Shown one piece after another: positions 7,839-16,358 of a DNA stretch of 64,000 nt. Position 1 is the first letter of the stretch. Every line of letters begins with the position of its first letter. The notes beneath the pieces were generated by a model that did not search any database, had not been told where the DNA came from, and saw only the letters and a program-made list of their open reading frames with translations. The DNA comes from Parapusillimonas sp013416435 (GTDB lineage: Bacteria > Pseudomonadota > Gammaproteobacteria > Burkholderiales > Burkholderiaceae_B): positions 186,001-250,000 of the forward strand of contig NZ_CP197474.1 in assembly GCF_052180245.1 (NCBI RefSeq). Reading direction: 5' to 3'. The position numbers and the translations under genes were made by a program.

Positions 7839-8756
7839 TCAGCGGAGCTTGGGGTTGAGCGCATCGCGCAGCCAATCGCCCAGCAGATTGACCGACAGCG
7901 CCAGAAGCACGAGCGCGATCCCGGGGAAGATGGAAATCCACCAGTCGCCCGAGAACAGATAGCTGTTGCCGATGCGGATCAGCGTGCCCAGCGACGGCGT
8001 GGTCGGCGGGATGCCGACGCCCAGGAAGGAAAGCGTGGCCTCGGTGATGATGGCGATGGCCAGGTGTATGGTCGCGATGACCAGTACCGGTCCCAGCACG
8101 TTTGGGAGCACGTGCCGGCGCAGGATCAGGAAGGGCCCCATGCCGATCAGCCTGGCGGCCTGCACGTATTCCTTGTTGCGTTCGACCATGGTCGCGCCGC
8201 GCACCGTGCGGGCATACTGCACCCAGCCCGATATGCCGATCGCGAAGATGAGCACATACAGCGAAAGGCTGTCGTGCGAATCGCGCGGCAGCAGCCCTCG
8301 CGCGATGCCGTCGACCAGGAGCGCGATGAGGATGGCGGGGAAGGAAAGCTGTACGTCGGCAATGCGCATGATGACGCTGTCGACGCGGCCGCCCGCGTAG
8401 CCGCTGATCAGCCCCAGGCTCACGCCCAGGACCAGCGAGAACAGCACCGAGGCAAACCCCACCAGCAGGGAAATGCGCGAGCCATACAGGATGGCGGACA
8501 GCATGTCGCGTCCCTGGTCGTCGGTGCCCAGGATGAAGCGCGGATCGCCTTCGGGATTCCAGATCGGCGGGATGTTGGCATCGAGCAGGTCGAGGGTCGA
8601 CAGGTCGAAGGGATTGTGCGGCGCGATGAGGGGCGCAAACACGGCACCGATGAAGATCGCCAGGGCCACCACCGCGGAAATGATGGCGGTTGGCGATCGA
8701 GAGAAACTGTAGAAGATGTCGCTGTCGTAGGCGCGAGAGAGGAAGTTGCTTGCCAT
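7839..8756 (-). CDS. peptide ABC transporter permease, DppC type
   Basis: 305 aa. An N-terminal helix (A-I-I-S-A-V-V-A-L-A-I-F-I-G-A-V-F-A-P) precedes the DppC-type region D-D-Q-G-R-D-M-L-S. A BPD_transp_1 core of about five more helices follows, with the EAA loop at R-A-A-R-L-I-G-M-G and R-H-V-L-P-N-V-L-G-P. It is the second inner-membrane subunit of the 6.1-11.3 kb importer. It starts 12 bp after the DppB-like gene and ends immediately before the ATPase start. Confidence 0.92.
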   Translation of the reverse strand: MASNFLSRAYDSDIFYSFSRSPTAIISAVVALAIFIGAVFAPLIAPHNPFDLSTLDLLDANIPPIWNPEGDPRFILGTDDQGRDMLSAILYGSRISLLVGFASVLFSLVLGVSLGLISGYAGGRVDSVIMRIADVQLSFPAILIALLVDGIARGLLPRDSHDSLSLYVLIFAIGISGWVQYARTVRGATMVERNKEYVQAARLIGMGPFLILRRHVLPNVLGPVLVIATIHLAIAIITEATLSFLGVGIPPTTPSLGTLIRIGNSYLFSGDWWISIFPGIALVLLALSVNLLGDWLRDALNPKLR

Positions 8757-8768
8757 GTCGGGTGCTTC

Positions 8769-9740
8769 TCAGGTTTTCTGCACGCGCAGACGCGGGTCGA
8801 CGGCAAAATACAGCAGATCGACAATGAGATTGATGATGACGAAGAAGAAGGCGATCAGGAGCAGATAGGCCGCCATGACGGGGATGTCGACCGCGCCGAT
8901 GGACTGTATGAACAGCAGCCCCATGCCGGGCCATTGGAAGACGGTTTCCGTGATGATGGAGAATGCGATGATCGAGCCCAGCTGCAGGCCGGTGATGGTG
9001 ATCACGGGCACCAGCGTGTTCTTCAGGGCATGGCGAAAATGGATGCTGCGCTCAGGCAGCCCGCGTGCGCGGCAGAACTTGATGAAGTCGGTTTGCATGA
9101 CTTCCAGCATTTCCGACCGCACCAGGCGCATGATCAGCGTCATCTGGAACAGCGCGAGCGTGATGGCCGGCATGATCAGGGATTGCCAGCCGCTCTTGGT
9201 AAGGAAGCCGGTCGTCCACCATCCCAGGTCGACCACGTCGCCGCGTCCGAAGCTGGGCAGCCAGCGCAGCATGACGCCGAAGAACAGGATCATGAGGATG
9301 CCGATCAGGAAGGTCGGGAGCGAGATCCCGATGAGCGACAGCGTCATGAAGCTGCGCGAGATGATCCCGTTGCGCTTCAACGCGGTATAGATGCCCATGG
9401 GGATGCCCAGGAACAGCGCAATCAGCGCCGACACCAGGGAAAGCTCCAGCGTGGCCGGCAGGCGGCTTTCGATGAGTTCGCTGACGGGCCGCCGCTGGCG
9501 GTACGACATGCCGAAATCGCCTTGCGCCGCGTTGCTGATGAAGCGCCAGTACTGCACCAGGAAGGGGTCGTCCAGGCCAAGCTGCTTGCGCAGCTCGGCC
9601 CGTTGCTCCAGGGTGGTGTCCTGCCCCACCATATTATTGATGGGGTCGCCGACATAGCGGAACATGCCAAAAGCAATGAGCCCGACGGCAAGCATTACGA
9701 AGACGGACTGGAAGATCCGTCGGGCGACGAAGCTGAGCAT
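8769..9740 (-). CDS. peptide ABC transporter permease, DppB type
   Basis: 323 aa. The DppB N-terminal signature (A-R-R-I-F-Q-S-V-F-V-M-L-A-V) is followed by a periplasmic segment with D-P-F-L-V-Q-Y-W. The permease core has the EAA loop F-C-R-A-R-G-L-P-E-R-S and H-A-L-K-N-T-L-V-P-V-I-T. It starts 4 bp after the stop of the binding protein, so it is co-transcribed with it. Paired with the DppC-type subunit to form the membrane pore. Confidence 0.92.
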   Translation of the reverse strand: MLSFVARRIFQSVFVMLAVGLIAFGMFRYVGDPINNMVGQDTTLEQRAELRKQLGLDDPFLVQYWRFISNAAQGDFGMSYRQRRPVSELIESRLPATLELSLVSALIALFLGIPMGIYTALKRNGIISRSFMTLSLIGISLPTFLIGILMILFFGVMLRWLPSFGRGDVVDLGWWTTGFLTKSGWQSLIMPAITLALFQMTLIMRLVRSEMLEVMQTDFIKFCRARGLPERSIHFRHALKNTLVPVITITGLQLGSIIAFSIITETVFQWPGMGLLFIQSIGAVDIPVMAAYLLLIAFFFVIINLIVDLLYFAVDPRLRVQKT

Positions 9741-9744
9741 GGGT

Positions 9745-11349
9745 TTAGGGCATCACGACATAGCGGATGTCGAGCACGTCGTCGGCGCGCTGCGCGACCT
9801 TGATGCCTTTGCGCACGCCCCACGACATGGGCTGCTGGTGCAGCGGCAGGTAGCCGTAGTCGTTATGCAGCATGGTGAAGGCTTCCTTGATCATCGCATT
9901 GCGCTTGGCCTGGTCGGTCTCGACGTCGATCTTGGGAATCAGCGCATCGATCTCCTTGTTGCAGTAGCCGCCCAGGTTGAACTGGCCGGCGGCGGTCTTG
10001 GAGTCGCGGCATGCCACCAGGTTGGTCAGGGAGTTGGCAGCGTCGATGGAGCTTGGCGTCCAGCCCAGCAGGTACATGCTGGTGTTGTTGCCGGCCTGCA
10101 GCAGGACCTTGGCGAAATACTTGGACTTGGTCTGCGCGAGCAGATCGATCTTGACGCCGATGCGGGCCAGCATGCTGGCAACGGCCTGGCAGACCTTTTC
10201 GTCGTTCACGTAGCGGTCGTTGGGGCAGTCGAGCTGGACGGTGAAGCCATCGGGATAGCCGGCGTCCGCGAGCAGCTTCTTCGCCTTGGCGATATCCGGC
10301 GTGTACGGCGCGCCGAAGGACTCATCGTAGCCGTTGATCTTGTCGGCGATCAGGGTGCCCAAGGGCTTGGCCGCCCCGCGCATGATCTTCTGGTTGATGA
10401 CCTTGGTGTCGACGGCCAGGTCGATGGCCTGGCGCACGCGCTTGTCCTTGAAGGGGTTCTTGCCCTTCACGCTGGAAAACAGCAGTTCGTCGCGGTCCTG
10501 GTCCATGCCGATGAAGATCGCGCGCGCTTCGGGTTCGTTCAGCACATCGACGTTCGGTTCGCTTTCCAGGCGCGGCCAGTCCTGCACGGGCACGGGAATC
10601 ACCAAGTCCATTTCGCCGGAAATCAGGGCCGCAACGCGGGTGGATTCCTGGGAGATCGGCTGGAAGACGATCTCGGTGACGTTGGTGGGGATGTCCTTGT
10701 TCCAGTAGCCGTCGAAGCGCTTGAGCGTTGTTTTGACGTCGGGCTGGCGGTCCACGATCATGAAGGGGCCCGTGCCGTTTTCATGCAGGTTGGCGTAGTT
10801 GCTTTCGCCGCCCTTCACGTTGGTGGCTTCGGTGGTCTTGTTCTTTTCCGCCCACGACTTGCTCATGATATACAGGAAGGTCCAATCGCGGGGCAGGATG
10901 GGATTGGGCGTGGGCGTGACGACCTCTACCGTGTGGTCGTCGATCTTGTTGATTTGCGCGGCCTTGGCGCCGTAGCCCTTCATGTCGGAGCCGGGCGTCA
11001 GGCTGCGCTTCCAGGAAAAGATGACGTCGTCGGCGGTGAACGGAGTGCCGTCGTGGAACTTCACGCCCTTGCGCAGGTGGAACACCCATTTCGTGGGTTC
11101 GGGGTTTTCCCATTTCTCGGCCAGCATGGGAACCAGCTTCAGGTCCTTGTCGTAGGCCGTCAGCGTTTCGTAGAACCAGCTTTGGAAGCCCAGCGTGAAG
11201 GTCTCGTTCAGCGACATGGGATCCAGCGACATCATGTCGCCCTGGTAGGCCCATCGAAGCGTCTTGGCCTCGACCTGCTGAGTCAGGCCCAGGCTGAGCG
11301 CGAGTGTCGCGGCAACGGCGGTATGCCGAAGAATGCGGGTGAATTTCAT
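9745..11349 (-). CDS. periplasmic solute-binding protein, peptide/opine family 5
   Basis: 534 aa. A Sec signal peptide covers about residues 1-28 (L-A-L-S-L-G-L-T-Q-Q-V-E-A). The mature part has the SBP_bac_5 hallmarks L-D-P-M-S-L-N-E near the start, F-H-L-R-K-G-V-K-F-H-D-G-T-P-F-T-A-D-D-V near 100, and N-G-T-G-P-F. AGGAGA lies before the ATG. First gene of the importer operon. The partner M20 amidohydrolase upstream suggests an N-acylated amino acid or short peptide substrate, but that is inference. Confidence 0.92.
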   Translation of the reverse strand: MKFTRILRHTAVAATLALSLGLTQQVEAKTLRWAYQGDMMSLDPMSLNETFTLGFQSWFYETLTAYDKDLKLVPMLAEKWENPEPTKWVFHLRKGVKFHDGTPFTADDVIFSWKRSLTPGSDMKGYGAKAAQINKIDDHTVEVVTPTPNPILPRDWTFLYIMSKSWAEKNKTTEATNVKGGESNYANLHENGTGPFMIVDRQPDVKTTLKRFDGYWNKDIPTNVTEIVFQPISQESTRVAALISGEMDLVIPVPVQDWPRLESEPNVDVLNEPEARAIFIGMDQDRDELLFSSVKGKNPFKDKRVRQAIDLAVDTKVINQKIMRGAAKPLGTLIADKINGYDESFGAPYTPDIAKAKKLLADAGYPDGFTVQLDCPNDRYVNDEKVCQAVASMLARIGVKIDLLAQTKSKYFAKVLLQAGNNTSMYLLGWTPSSIDAANSLTNLVACRDSKTAAGQFNLGGYCNKEIDALIPKIDVETDQAKRNAMIKEAFTMLHNDYGYLPLHQQPMSWGVRKGIKVAQRADDVLDIRYVVMP

Positions 11350-11412
11350 GGTTGTCTCCTGCCCTTGTGGTGTTTGATGATGTAGTGGCTGTGGACGGAT
11401 GCAGCCTTCCGG

Positions 11413-12561
11413 TTATGCGGTCAGTCGGCCGGTCAGCTTTTCCAGGAATGCCTCGCAGGCCGTGACTTGCGAGATATCGATATATTCATTGGGTTGATGG
11501 GCTTGGTCGATGGATCCCGGGCCGCACAGCACGACCGAGAAGCCGCGCTCCTGGAACTGCCCGGCTTCGGCCGCATAAGGCACGACACCGGTATGATGGT
11601 GGCCGCACAAGTCGAACACCAGCGCCTGGGCGCCGCCGCCCAGGTCCTGCAAGGGCGGCGCATCGGCCAGGATTTCGGTGCTGATGGACGCGCCGGGCGC
11701 GATGGCGCGCATGGCGGGCAGCAGGCTGTTCGCGTATGCTTCAAAGCGCTTCAGGTAGGCGCGCCAATCGTCGCCGGGCAGCGTGCGGATATCCCAGGTG
11801 AAGGTGCATTCGCGCGAAATGATGTTAAGCGCAGTGCCGCCATTTACCACGCCCACGTGCAGCGTGGTGTAGGGAGGTTCGAAACGGCATGACGGGTCTG
11901 CGTTGGCTTTGTTTTCGGCCATCATGTCGTCAATGAAGGCGATGAGGCGCGCGGCGGTCATGACGGCGCTGACGCCGCGCTGCACCTGGCTGGAATGGGC
12001 TTCATGGCCGATGACGGTGGTGCGCAGCGCGGCGATGCCTTTATGCGCGACGATGGGCCGCATGCTGGTGGGCTCGCCCACGATTACGGCGCCCGGGCGC
12101 GCGATGTCGGTGGCCAGGCGGTCTATCATGGACGGCGCGCCGAAGCAGCCGATTTCCTCGTCGTAGCTGAGCGCAAAATGAATGGGCCGCTTGAGTGGGG
12201 CACGGACCCAGTCGGGCACCATGGCCAGGGCAATGGCCGAAAAGGCCTTCATGTCGCAGGTGCCGCGGCCGAACAGCCGGCCGTCTTTCTCGACCAGCTG
12301 GAACGGATCGGTGTCCCAGGGCTGCCCATCGACCGGAACCACGTCGGTATGCCCCGACAGCACGATCCCGCCTTCCACGTTCGGCCCGACCGTGGCGTAC
12401 AGATTGGCCTTGGTCCCTTCGTCGTTCATGACCAGATGGCCTTCTACACCATGCTGGGCGAGATAGTCGCGGACGTAATGGATGAGATCGAGATTTGAGT
12501 TGCGCGATACGGTATCGAAACCGACGAGCCGGGTGATCATATCGAGCGATTGGGGCTTCAC
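11413..12561 (-). CDS. ArgE-like M20 deacetylase/amidohydrolase
   Basis: 382 aa starting at GTG 12561 with GGAG upstream. Metal-site motifs of the M20 family are present: G-H-T-D-V-V-P-V near residue 70, G-R-G-T-C-D-M-K near 100, Y-D-E-E-I-G-C-F-G near 130 (the general-base Glu pair), and a late His in Q-A-H-Q-P-N-E-Y. A dimerisation insert lies between. It is most like acetylornithine deacetylase ArgE. It lies 63 bp upstream of the peptide importer on the same strand, so it may instead hydrolyse an imported N-acyl amino acid. I leave the symbol blank for that reason. Confidence 0.85.
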   Translation of the reverse strand: MKPQSLDMITRLVGFDTVSRNSNLDLIHYVRDYLAQHGVEGHLVMNDEGTKANLYATVGPNVEGGIVLSGHTDVVPVDGQPWDTDPFQLVEKDGRLFGRGTCDMKAFSAIALAMVPDWVRAPLKRPIHFALSYDEEIGCFGAPSMIDRLATDIARPGAVIVGEPTSMRPIVAHKGIAALRTTVIGHEAHSSQVQRGVSAVMTAARLIAFIDDMMAENKANADPSCRFEPPYTTLHVGVVNGGTALNIISRECTFTWDIRTLPGDDWRAYLKRFEAYANSLLPAMRAIAPGASISTEILADAPPLQDLGGGAQALVFDLCGHHHTGVVPYAAEAGQFQERGFSVVLCGPGSIDQAHQPNEYIDISQVTACEAFLEKLTGRLTA

Positions 12562-12731
12562 TTCTGGGGTCTCCGTGAGTGGTGCAAGAGGCTGCGGCGG
12601 CGTATCCTGTTGTGGAACGGCTGCGGCCAGTGCGTGCGCCGGTTATGTTTCTTGTTATCCGGAGCGATGTTAGCCAAGGGGTGCTTGACACGTCAATCAT
12701 TTGCGTCTCGGGGTATCCCCGCATGTTTTCA

Positions 12732-12808
12732 GGGGTCAGACCCGGTACGGGGTCTGACCCCCTCCTCGCGCCACGACCAGGGCCAGACCCCACACGGGGC
12801 CTCGCCCC
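12732..12808. repeat. REP-like palindrome cluster 4 (1 full, 1 degraded)
   Basis: Near-full copy at 12732-12761 and a degraded copy at about 12780-12808. This is the one clear case in a divergent promoter region (ArgE-like gene to the left, thpR to the right) and not at a gene 3' end. The degraded copy overlaps the thpR upstream region. Confidence 0.9.
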
Positions 12809-12823
12809 TTCAAGGACAAACAC

Positions 12824-13372
12824 ATGCCCGACCATCACCGTATCTTCTTTGCCTTGTGGCCGTCCGCGGAAGACGCGGCGCGCCTCATGGAGTGGGCGCA
12901 TGCGGCGCAGGCGGTTTGCGGCGGACGCATGAATCGGCGCGAGAACCTGCACATGACCCTGGCTTATCTGGGCGAGACGGAACACGAACGGGTGGATGAG
13001 CTGCTCGCCGCCGCCGACGGCTGGCAAACCCATGCCGGCACCATGGTGCTGGACCGGTTCGGGCACTTCCCGCGGCCCAAGGTGGTCTGGGCCGGCCCCG
13101 CCGCGGACGAAGGCGAGCGCCTGGCATGGCTGCATGCGCTGTATGACGACTTATGGCGCCGTCTCGAACCCCTGGGATGGCGGCGCCCGGACCGCCCGTT
13201 CAACCCTCACATAACCTTGCTGCGCAAAGTCGCCTCCTGCGATCCGTCCTGCCTGTCGCCGCCCGACCCTATGGCATGGACACCGCAGCACTGCGTGCTG
13301 GTGGCGTCCAGAAGCACGGAAGAAGGGCTGTGGTACGAAGTGTTGTGGGGTCAGACCCCATGCGGGGTCTGA
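12824..13372 (+). CDS. thpR: RNA 2',3'-cyclic phosphodiesterase / 2'-5' RNA ligase
   Basis: 182 aa. It starts with the family pattern R-I-F-F-A-L-W-P and carries the two catalytic H-x-T motifs: L-H-M-T-L near residue 43 and P-H-I-T-L-L near 128. This is the two-histidine (2H) phosphoesterase fold; ThpR acts on 2',3'-cyclic phosphate RNA ends. The last seven residues (G-Q-T-P-C-G-V) and the TGA at 13370-13372 lie inside a palindrome copy, so the natural C-terminus has been overwritten or extended by the repeat. Confidence 0.9.
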   Translation: MPDHHRIFFALWPSAEDAARLMEWAHAAQAVCGGRMNRRENLHMTLAYLGETEHERVDELLAAADGWQTHAGTMVLDRFGHFPRPKVVWAGPAADEGERLAWLHALYDDLWRRLEPLGWRRPDRPFNPHITLLRKVASCDPSCLSPPDPMAWTPQHCVLVASRSTEEGLWYEVLWGQTPCGV

Positions 13373-13503
13373 CCCCCTTCGCGCCGAGGCCATGCTGCCG
13401 GGGTCAGCCCCAGGGTCTGACCCCTCAATCAGTGGCAACGAGGTCAGACCCCGCATGGGGATCAACAGCAACGGGGTCGGACCCCGTACGGGGGTCTGAC
13501 CCC
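13347..13503. repeat. REP-like palindrome cluster 5 (2 full, 2 partial)
   Basis: Full copies at 13347-13376 (core ATGC, overlapping the end of thpR) and 13473-13503 (GG variant left arm, one extra G in the right arm). Partial copies at about 13400-13424 and 13441-13460. The last two are preceded by a shared GCAACG-type spacer. The cluster ends 80 bp before the CoA-transferase start. Confidence 0.93.
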
Positions 13504-13540
13504 CTCTCAGCCGTTGACGCCGTTTTTTCCATCTTGTAAT

Positions 13541-13551
13541 ATGTCCAACAA
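13541..13551. promoter_or_regulatory. candidate GntR/FadR-type operator
   Basis: ATGTCCAACAA fits TGTNNNACA, the core of many FadR-subfamily operators (T-N-G-T-N3-A-C-N-A), with one base off the outer consensus. It is flanked by more TTGT/ACAA half-sites at 13534-13537 and 13555-13558. It lies 32 bp upstream of the CoA-transferase start, in the same operon as a GntR gene. Assignment is by pattern only. Confidence 0.35.
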
Positions 13552-13582
13552 CCTACAACTAGGGTGCAAGAAAGGAGCAAAT

Positions 13583-14755
13583 TTGAAACCGCTGCAACGA
13601 TTTACTGTGTTGGATTTGACGCGTGTCCGTTCCGGGCCGGCCGCCGTGCGGCAGTTCGCCGACTGGGGTGCGAACGTGATCAAGATCGAAGAGCCGGGCG
13701 ATGCCGCTGACGACAAGCCGGGCGGTTCCGCGCAGTTTGCCGATTATCAGAATACGCATCGGAACAAACGCAGCATTACCTTGAATCTGAAGCATCCCAA
13801 GGGCAAGGCGCTGTTCATGGAGCTCGTCAAGAAAGCCGACGTGGTGGTCGAGAACTACCGGCCCAGCGTGAAGCACAAGCTCGGCATCGATTACGAGTCG
13901 CTCAAGGCCGTCAACCCGCGCATCGTATACGCCAGCGTCTCGGGCTTCGGCCAGGACGGCCCCTATGTGGATCGCCCCGGCCTGGACCAGATCGCCCAGG
14001 GCATCAGCGGCCTCATGTCTGTGACCGGCGAACCCGGCCGCGGGCCCATGCGTGCGGGCATTCCAGTGGCGGATCTGACGGCGGGCCTGTTCTGCGCCAT
14101 CGGCATTTTCATCGCGCTGCTCGAACGCGAGCAATCCGGCGAAGGGCAGTGGGTGCAGACCTCGTTGCTGCAGGCGGGGCTATGGATGATGGATTTCCAG
14201 GCCATGCGCTGGCTGATGAACCAGGAAATCCCGGGCCAGAGCGGCAACGATCATCCCACCAGCAGCCCCACCGGCGTCTTCCCCACGCGCAATGGGCACA
14301 TGAACATCGCGGCCATGGGCAACGACATCTTCATGCGTTTGTGCAAGGTCATCGGCGCCGATGAATTGCTCGACGACGATCGATTCCTGACCGTTCCATT
14401 GCGCGCCAAGAATCGCCCGGCGTTGAATGCGGCCATTGCCGACAAGACACGGCTGAAGGATACCGAAGAATGGATCGCCCTGATGAACCAGCAGGGCGTA
14501 CCTTGCGGACCCATACTCTCGATGAACCAGACCTTCGAGAACGAGCAGGTGCGCCATCTGCAGATGGCGGCGCCGCTGGCGCACCCCAAGCTTGGGGAGA
14601 TCAGCGTGGTGGGGCAGGCGGTCAAGTTCAGCCGGTCGCAATTCGGCGATCTGAAGCCGGCGCCCGAACGGGGCGAGCACAATGGCTCCGTCTATGCGGA
14701 GCTTGGCATCGCCCAGGAAGACATCGAAAGCCTGCGCCAAGAGGGGGTGATATAA
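13583..14755 (+). CDS. CaiB/BaiF family (class III) CoA-transferase
   Basis: 390 aa from TTG 13583. The start is set by AAAGGAG at 13571-13577, five bases upstream, and by the typical N-terminus M-K-P-L-Q-R-F-T-V-L-D-L-T-R-V. In-frame upstream starts lack a binding site. Family motifs: D-W-G-A-N-V-I-K-I-E-E-P-G, N-L-K-H-P-K-G-K, V-V-V-E-N-Y-R-P, R-P-G-L-D-Q-I-A-Q-G (with the Asp expected to carry CoA) and H-P-K-L-G-E. It transfers CoA between carboxylic acids. It shares an operon with an enoyl-CoA hydratase and a Bug receptor, suggesting activation of an imported organic acid; the substrate is unknown. Confidence 0.88.
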   Translation: MKPLQRFTVLDLTRVRSGPAAVRQFADWGANVIKIEEPGDAADDKPGGSAQFADYQNTHRNKRSITLNLKHPKGKALFMELVKKADVVVENYRPSVKHKLGIDYESLKAVNPRIVYASVSGFGQDGPYVDRPGLDQIAQGISGLMSVTGEPGRGPMRAGIPVADLTAGLFCAIGIFIALLEREQSGEGQWVQTSLLQAGLWMMDFQAMRWLMNQEIPGQSGNDHPTSSPTGVFPTRNGHMNIAAMGNDIFMRLCKVIGADELLDDDRFLTVPLRAKNRPALNAAIADKTRLKDTEEWIALMNQQGVPCGPILSMNQTFENEQVRHLQMAAPLAHPKLGEISVVGQAVKFSRSQFGDLKPAPERGEHNGSVYAELGIAQEDIESLRQEGVI

Positions 14756-14794
14756 GACAGGCTTACTTTTCCATGAACCGGAGCCTGGTTTTCC

Positions 14795-15502
14795 ATGTTT
14801 ACAGCCTTTGATCGTCCAGACAACCTTCCCGACGCCATCGCCCGCCAAATCCGGCTGAAGATTCTTTCGGCCGAATTCCAGGAGGGTCAGAAGCTGCCGA
14901 CCGAATTCGAGCTTGCCGAGTCCTTCCAGGTCAGCCGGAATGTGGTTCGGGAAGCAATTGCCCGGCTCAAGCTCAACGGCTTGGTGGAAACGCGGCGCGG
15001 GGTGGGCACGTTTGTCGCGGGCAACGTCAATGCGCGCAAGTTCGAGGTGATTGCCGACGATTTGCTGGATGCGGGGCAGCTCAAGCATGTCTATCAGCTG
15101 CGCATCGAGATCGAAGCCGGCGCGGCCGCCTTGGCGGCCGAGAACCGGACGGCACGGCAGCTCAAGGCACTGGAAACGGCGCTGCGGGAGACGGACAAGG
15201 CGGGCGGAGACTGGCAACGCGGAGCCGAAGCCGCGCTCAAGTTCCATTTGGCGGTCACCCAATGCTCCAACAATCCGTACTTCATCCGGCTGATGGAGCA
15301 CCTGAGCTATGTGCTGCACAACGCCGTGCGCACCTTGAGGTACAGCACGACGGGCACTGAACGGATCGGGCACATCGAGACGGAGCATCACGAGATCTTC
15401 GATGCGATACGGAACCAGGATGCCCAGAAGGCGCGCCAGGCGATGCGCCATCACCTGAGCAACGGCATGGAACGATACGAATACTTGAACAAGAAGGATT
15501 AG
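14795..15502 (+). CDS. GntR family regulator, FCD (FadR) subfamily
   Basis: 235 aa. N-terminal winged helix at about 10-75 with I-A-R-Q-I-R-L-K-I, L-P-T-E-F-E-L-A-E-S-F-Q-V-S-R-N-V-V-R-E-A-I and T-R-R-G-V-G-T-F-V. The C-terminal all-helical FCD domain (L-R-I-E-I-E-A-G-A, then F-H-L-A-V-T near 150, then E-H-H-E-I-F-D-A-I) usually binds a small carboxylic acid, often through metal-held histidines. It lies inside the 13.6-17.3 kb operon, 39 bp after the CoA-transferase and 1 bp before the hydratase, so it probably controls its own operon. Confidence 0.9.
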   Translation: MFTAFDRPDNLPDAIARQIRLKILSAEFQEGQKLPTEFELAESFQVSRNVVREAIARLKLNGLVETRRGVGTFVAGNVNARKFEVIADDLLDAGQLKHVYQLRIEIEAGAAALAAENRTARQLKALETALRETDKAGGDWQRGAEAALKFHLAVTQCSNNPYFIRLMEHLSYVLHNAVRTLRYSTTGTERIGHIETEHHEIFDAIRNQDAQKARQAMRHHLSNGMERYEYLNKKD

Positions 15503-15503
15503 C

Positions 15504-16319
15504 ATGACAAGAGAACGCTTATTCCAAGGGCGAATTACCGACCAGCTTCTGGTCGAGCGAGAGGGGCGCACCGGCTGGATCACTTTCAATGATCCGGCAA
15601 AGCACAATGCGGTGTCCTTCGATATGTGGGCGGGAATACCGGTGGCGCTCAAGGCGTTCGAAGACGATCCGGAGATCTTCTCCGTGGTGCTCACCGGCGC
15701 CGGCGACAAGGCCTTCGTCAGCGGCGCGAACATTTCCCAGTTCGAGAAACTGCGCACGGGCGCGACCGCCGTCGAAGAATACGAAGTCGTGGCCGAGTCG
15801 GCTCAGCTGGCCATACAGAACTTCAGCAAGCCGCTCATTGCCCGCATCGACGGCTATTGCATAGGCGGCGGAATGAATATCGCCCTGTGCTGCGACATCC
15901 GCGTGGCCAGCGACGACTCCGTGTTTTCCATTCCCGCCGCCCGGCTCGGGCTGGGCTACCGCTTCACCGCCATCCAGAACCTGGTGCGTGCCGCCGGCAT
16001 GGCGAACGCGCTGGAAATCTTCATCACCGCGTCCAAGTACTCGGCCCGGGAAGCAAAGGAACGGAACCTGATCCACACCGTGGTCGCCAAGGCCGACCTC
16101 GATGGCGCGGTGGACGGCTACCTGAAAAAAATCAACGCCAACGCGCCGCTGACGGTGGCGGCGGGCAAGAAGATGATCCGCAACCTGTCGGACCGGCTGG
16201 TCGACATCGACATGGCGGAAATGAAGTCGCTGGTCCTGCAGTGCTTCGAAAGCGAAGACTACAAGGAAGGAAAGCTTGCATTTTCACAGAAGCGGCCGCC
16301 CGAATTCAAAGGCCGCTGA
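15504..16319 (+). CDS. enoyl-CoA hydratase/isomerase family protein
   Basis: 271 aa. Crotonase-fold markers: N-D-P-A-K-H-N-A-V-S near residue 30, the oxyanion-hole segment G-A-G-D-K-A-F-V-S-G-A-N near 65, and G-Y-C-I-G-G-G-M-N-I-A-L-C-C-D-I near 115. The usual second catalytic Glu position reads P-A-A-R-L-G-L-G-Y, without a clear Glu, so hydratase activity is not assured. It starts 1 bp after the GntR stop. It is expected to act on the CoA ester made by the CoA-transferase of the same operon. Confidence 0.88.
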   Translation: MTRERLFQGRITDQLLVEREGRTGWITFNDPAKHNAVSFDMWAGIPVALKAFEDDPEIFSVVLTGAGDKAFVSGANISQFEKLRTGATAVEEYEVVAESAQLAIQNFSKPLIARIDGYCIGGGMNIALCCDIRVASDDSVFSIPAARLGLGYRFTAIQNLVRAAGMANALEIFITASKYSAREAKERNLIHTVVAKADLDGAVDGYLKKINANAPLTVAAGKKMIRNLSDRLVDIDMAEMKSLVLQCFESEDYKEGKLAFSQKRPPEFKGR

Positions 16320-16358
16320 TTCGTCAATAACGCTATACAAAAGGAAAGGAAGGAAGAG

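Noticed and set aside
8064..11385. Long plus-strand frames (about 575 aa each) opposite the peptide ABC importer
   Set aside because: Shadows of dppB/dppC/SBP-type genes; no start sites, no family features, repetitive polar composition.
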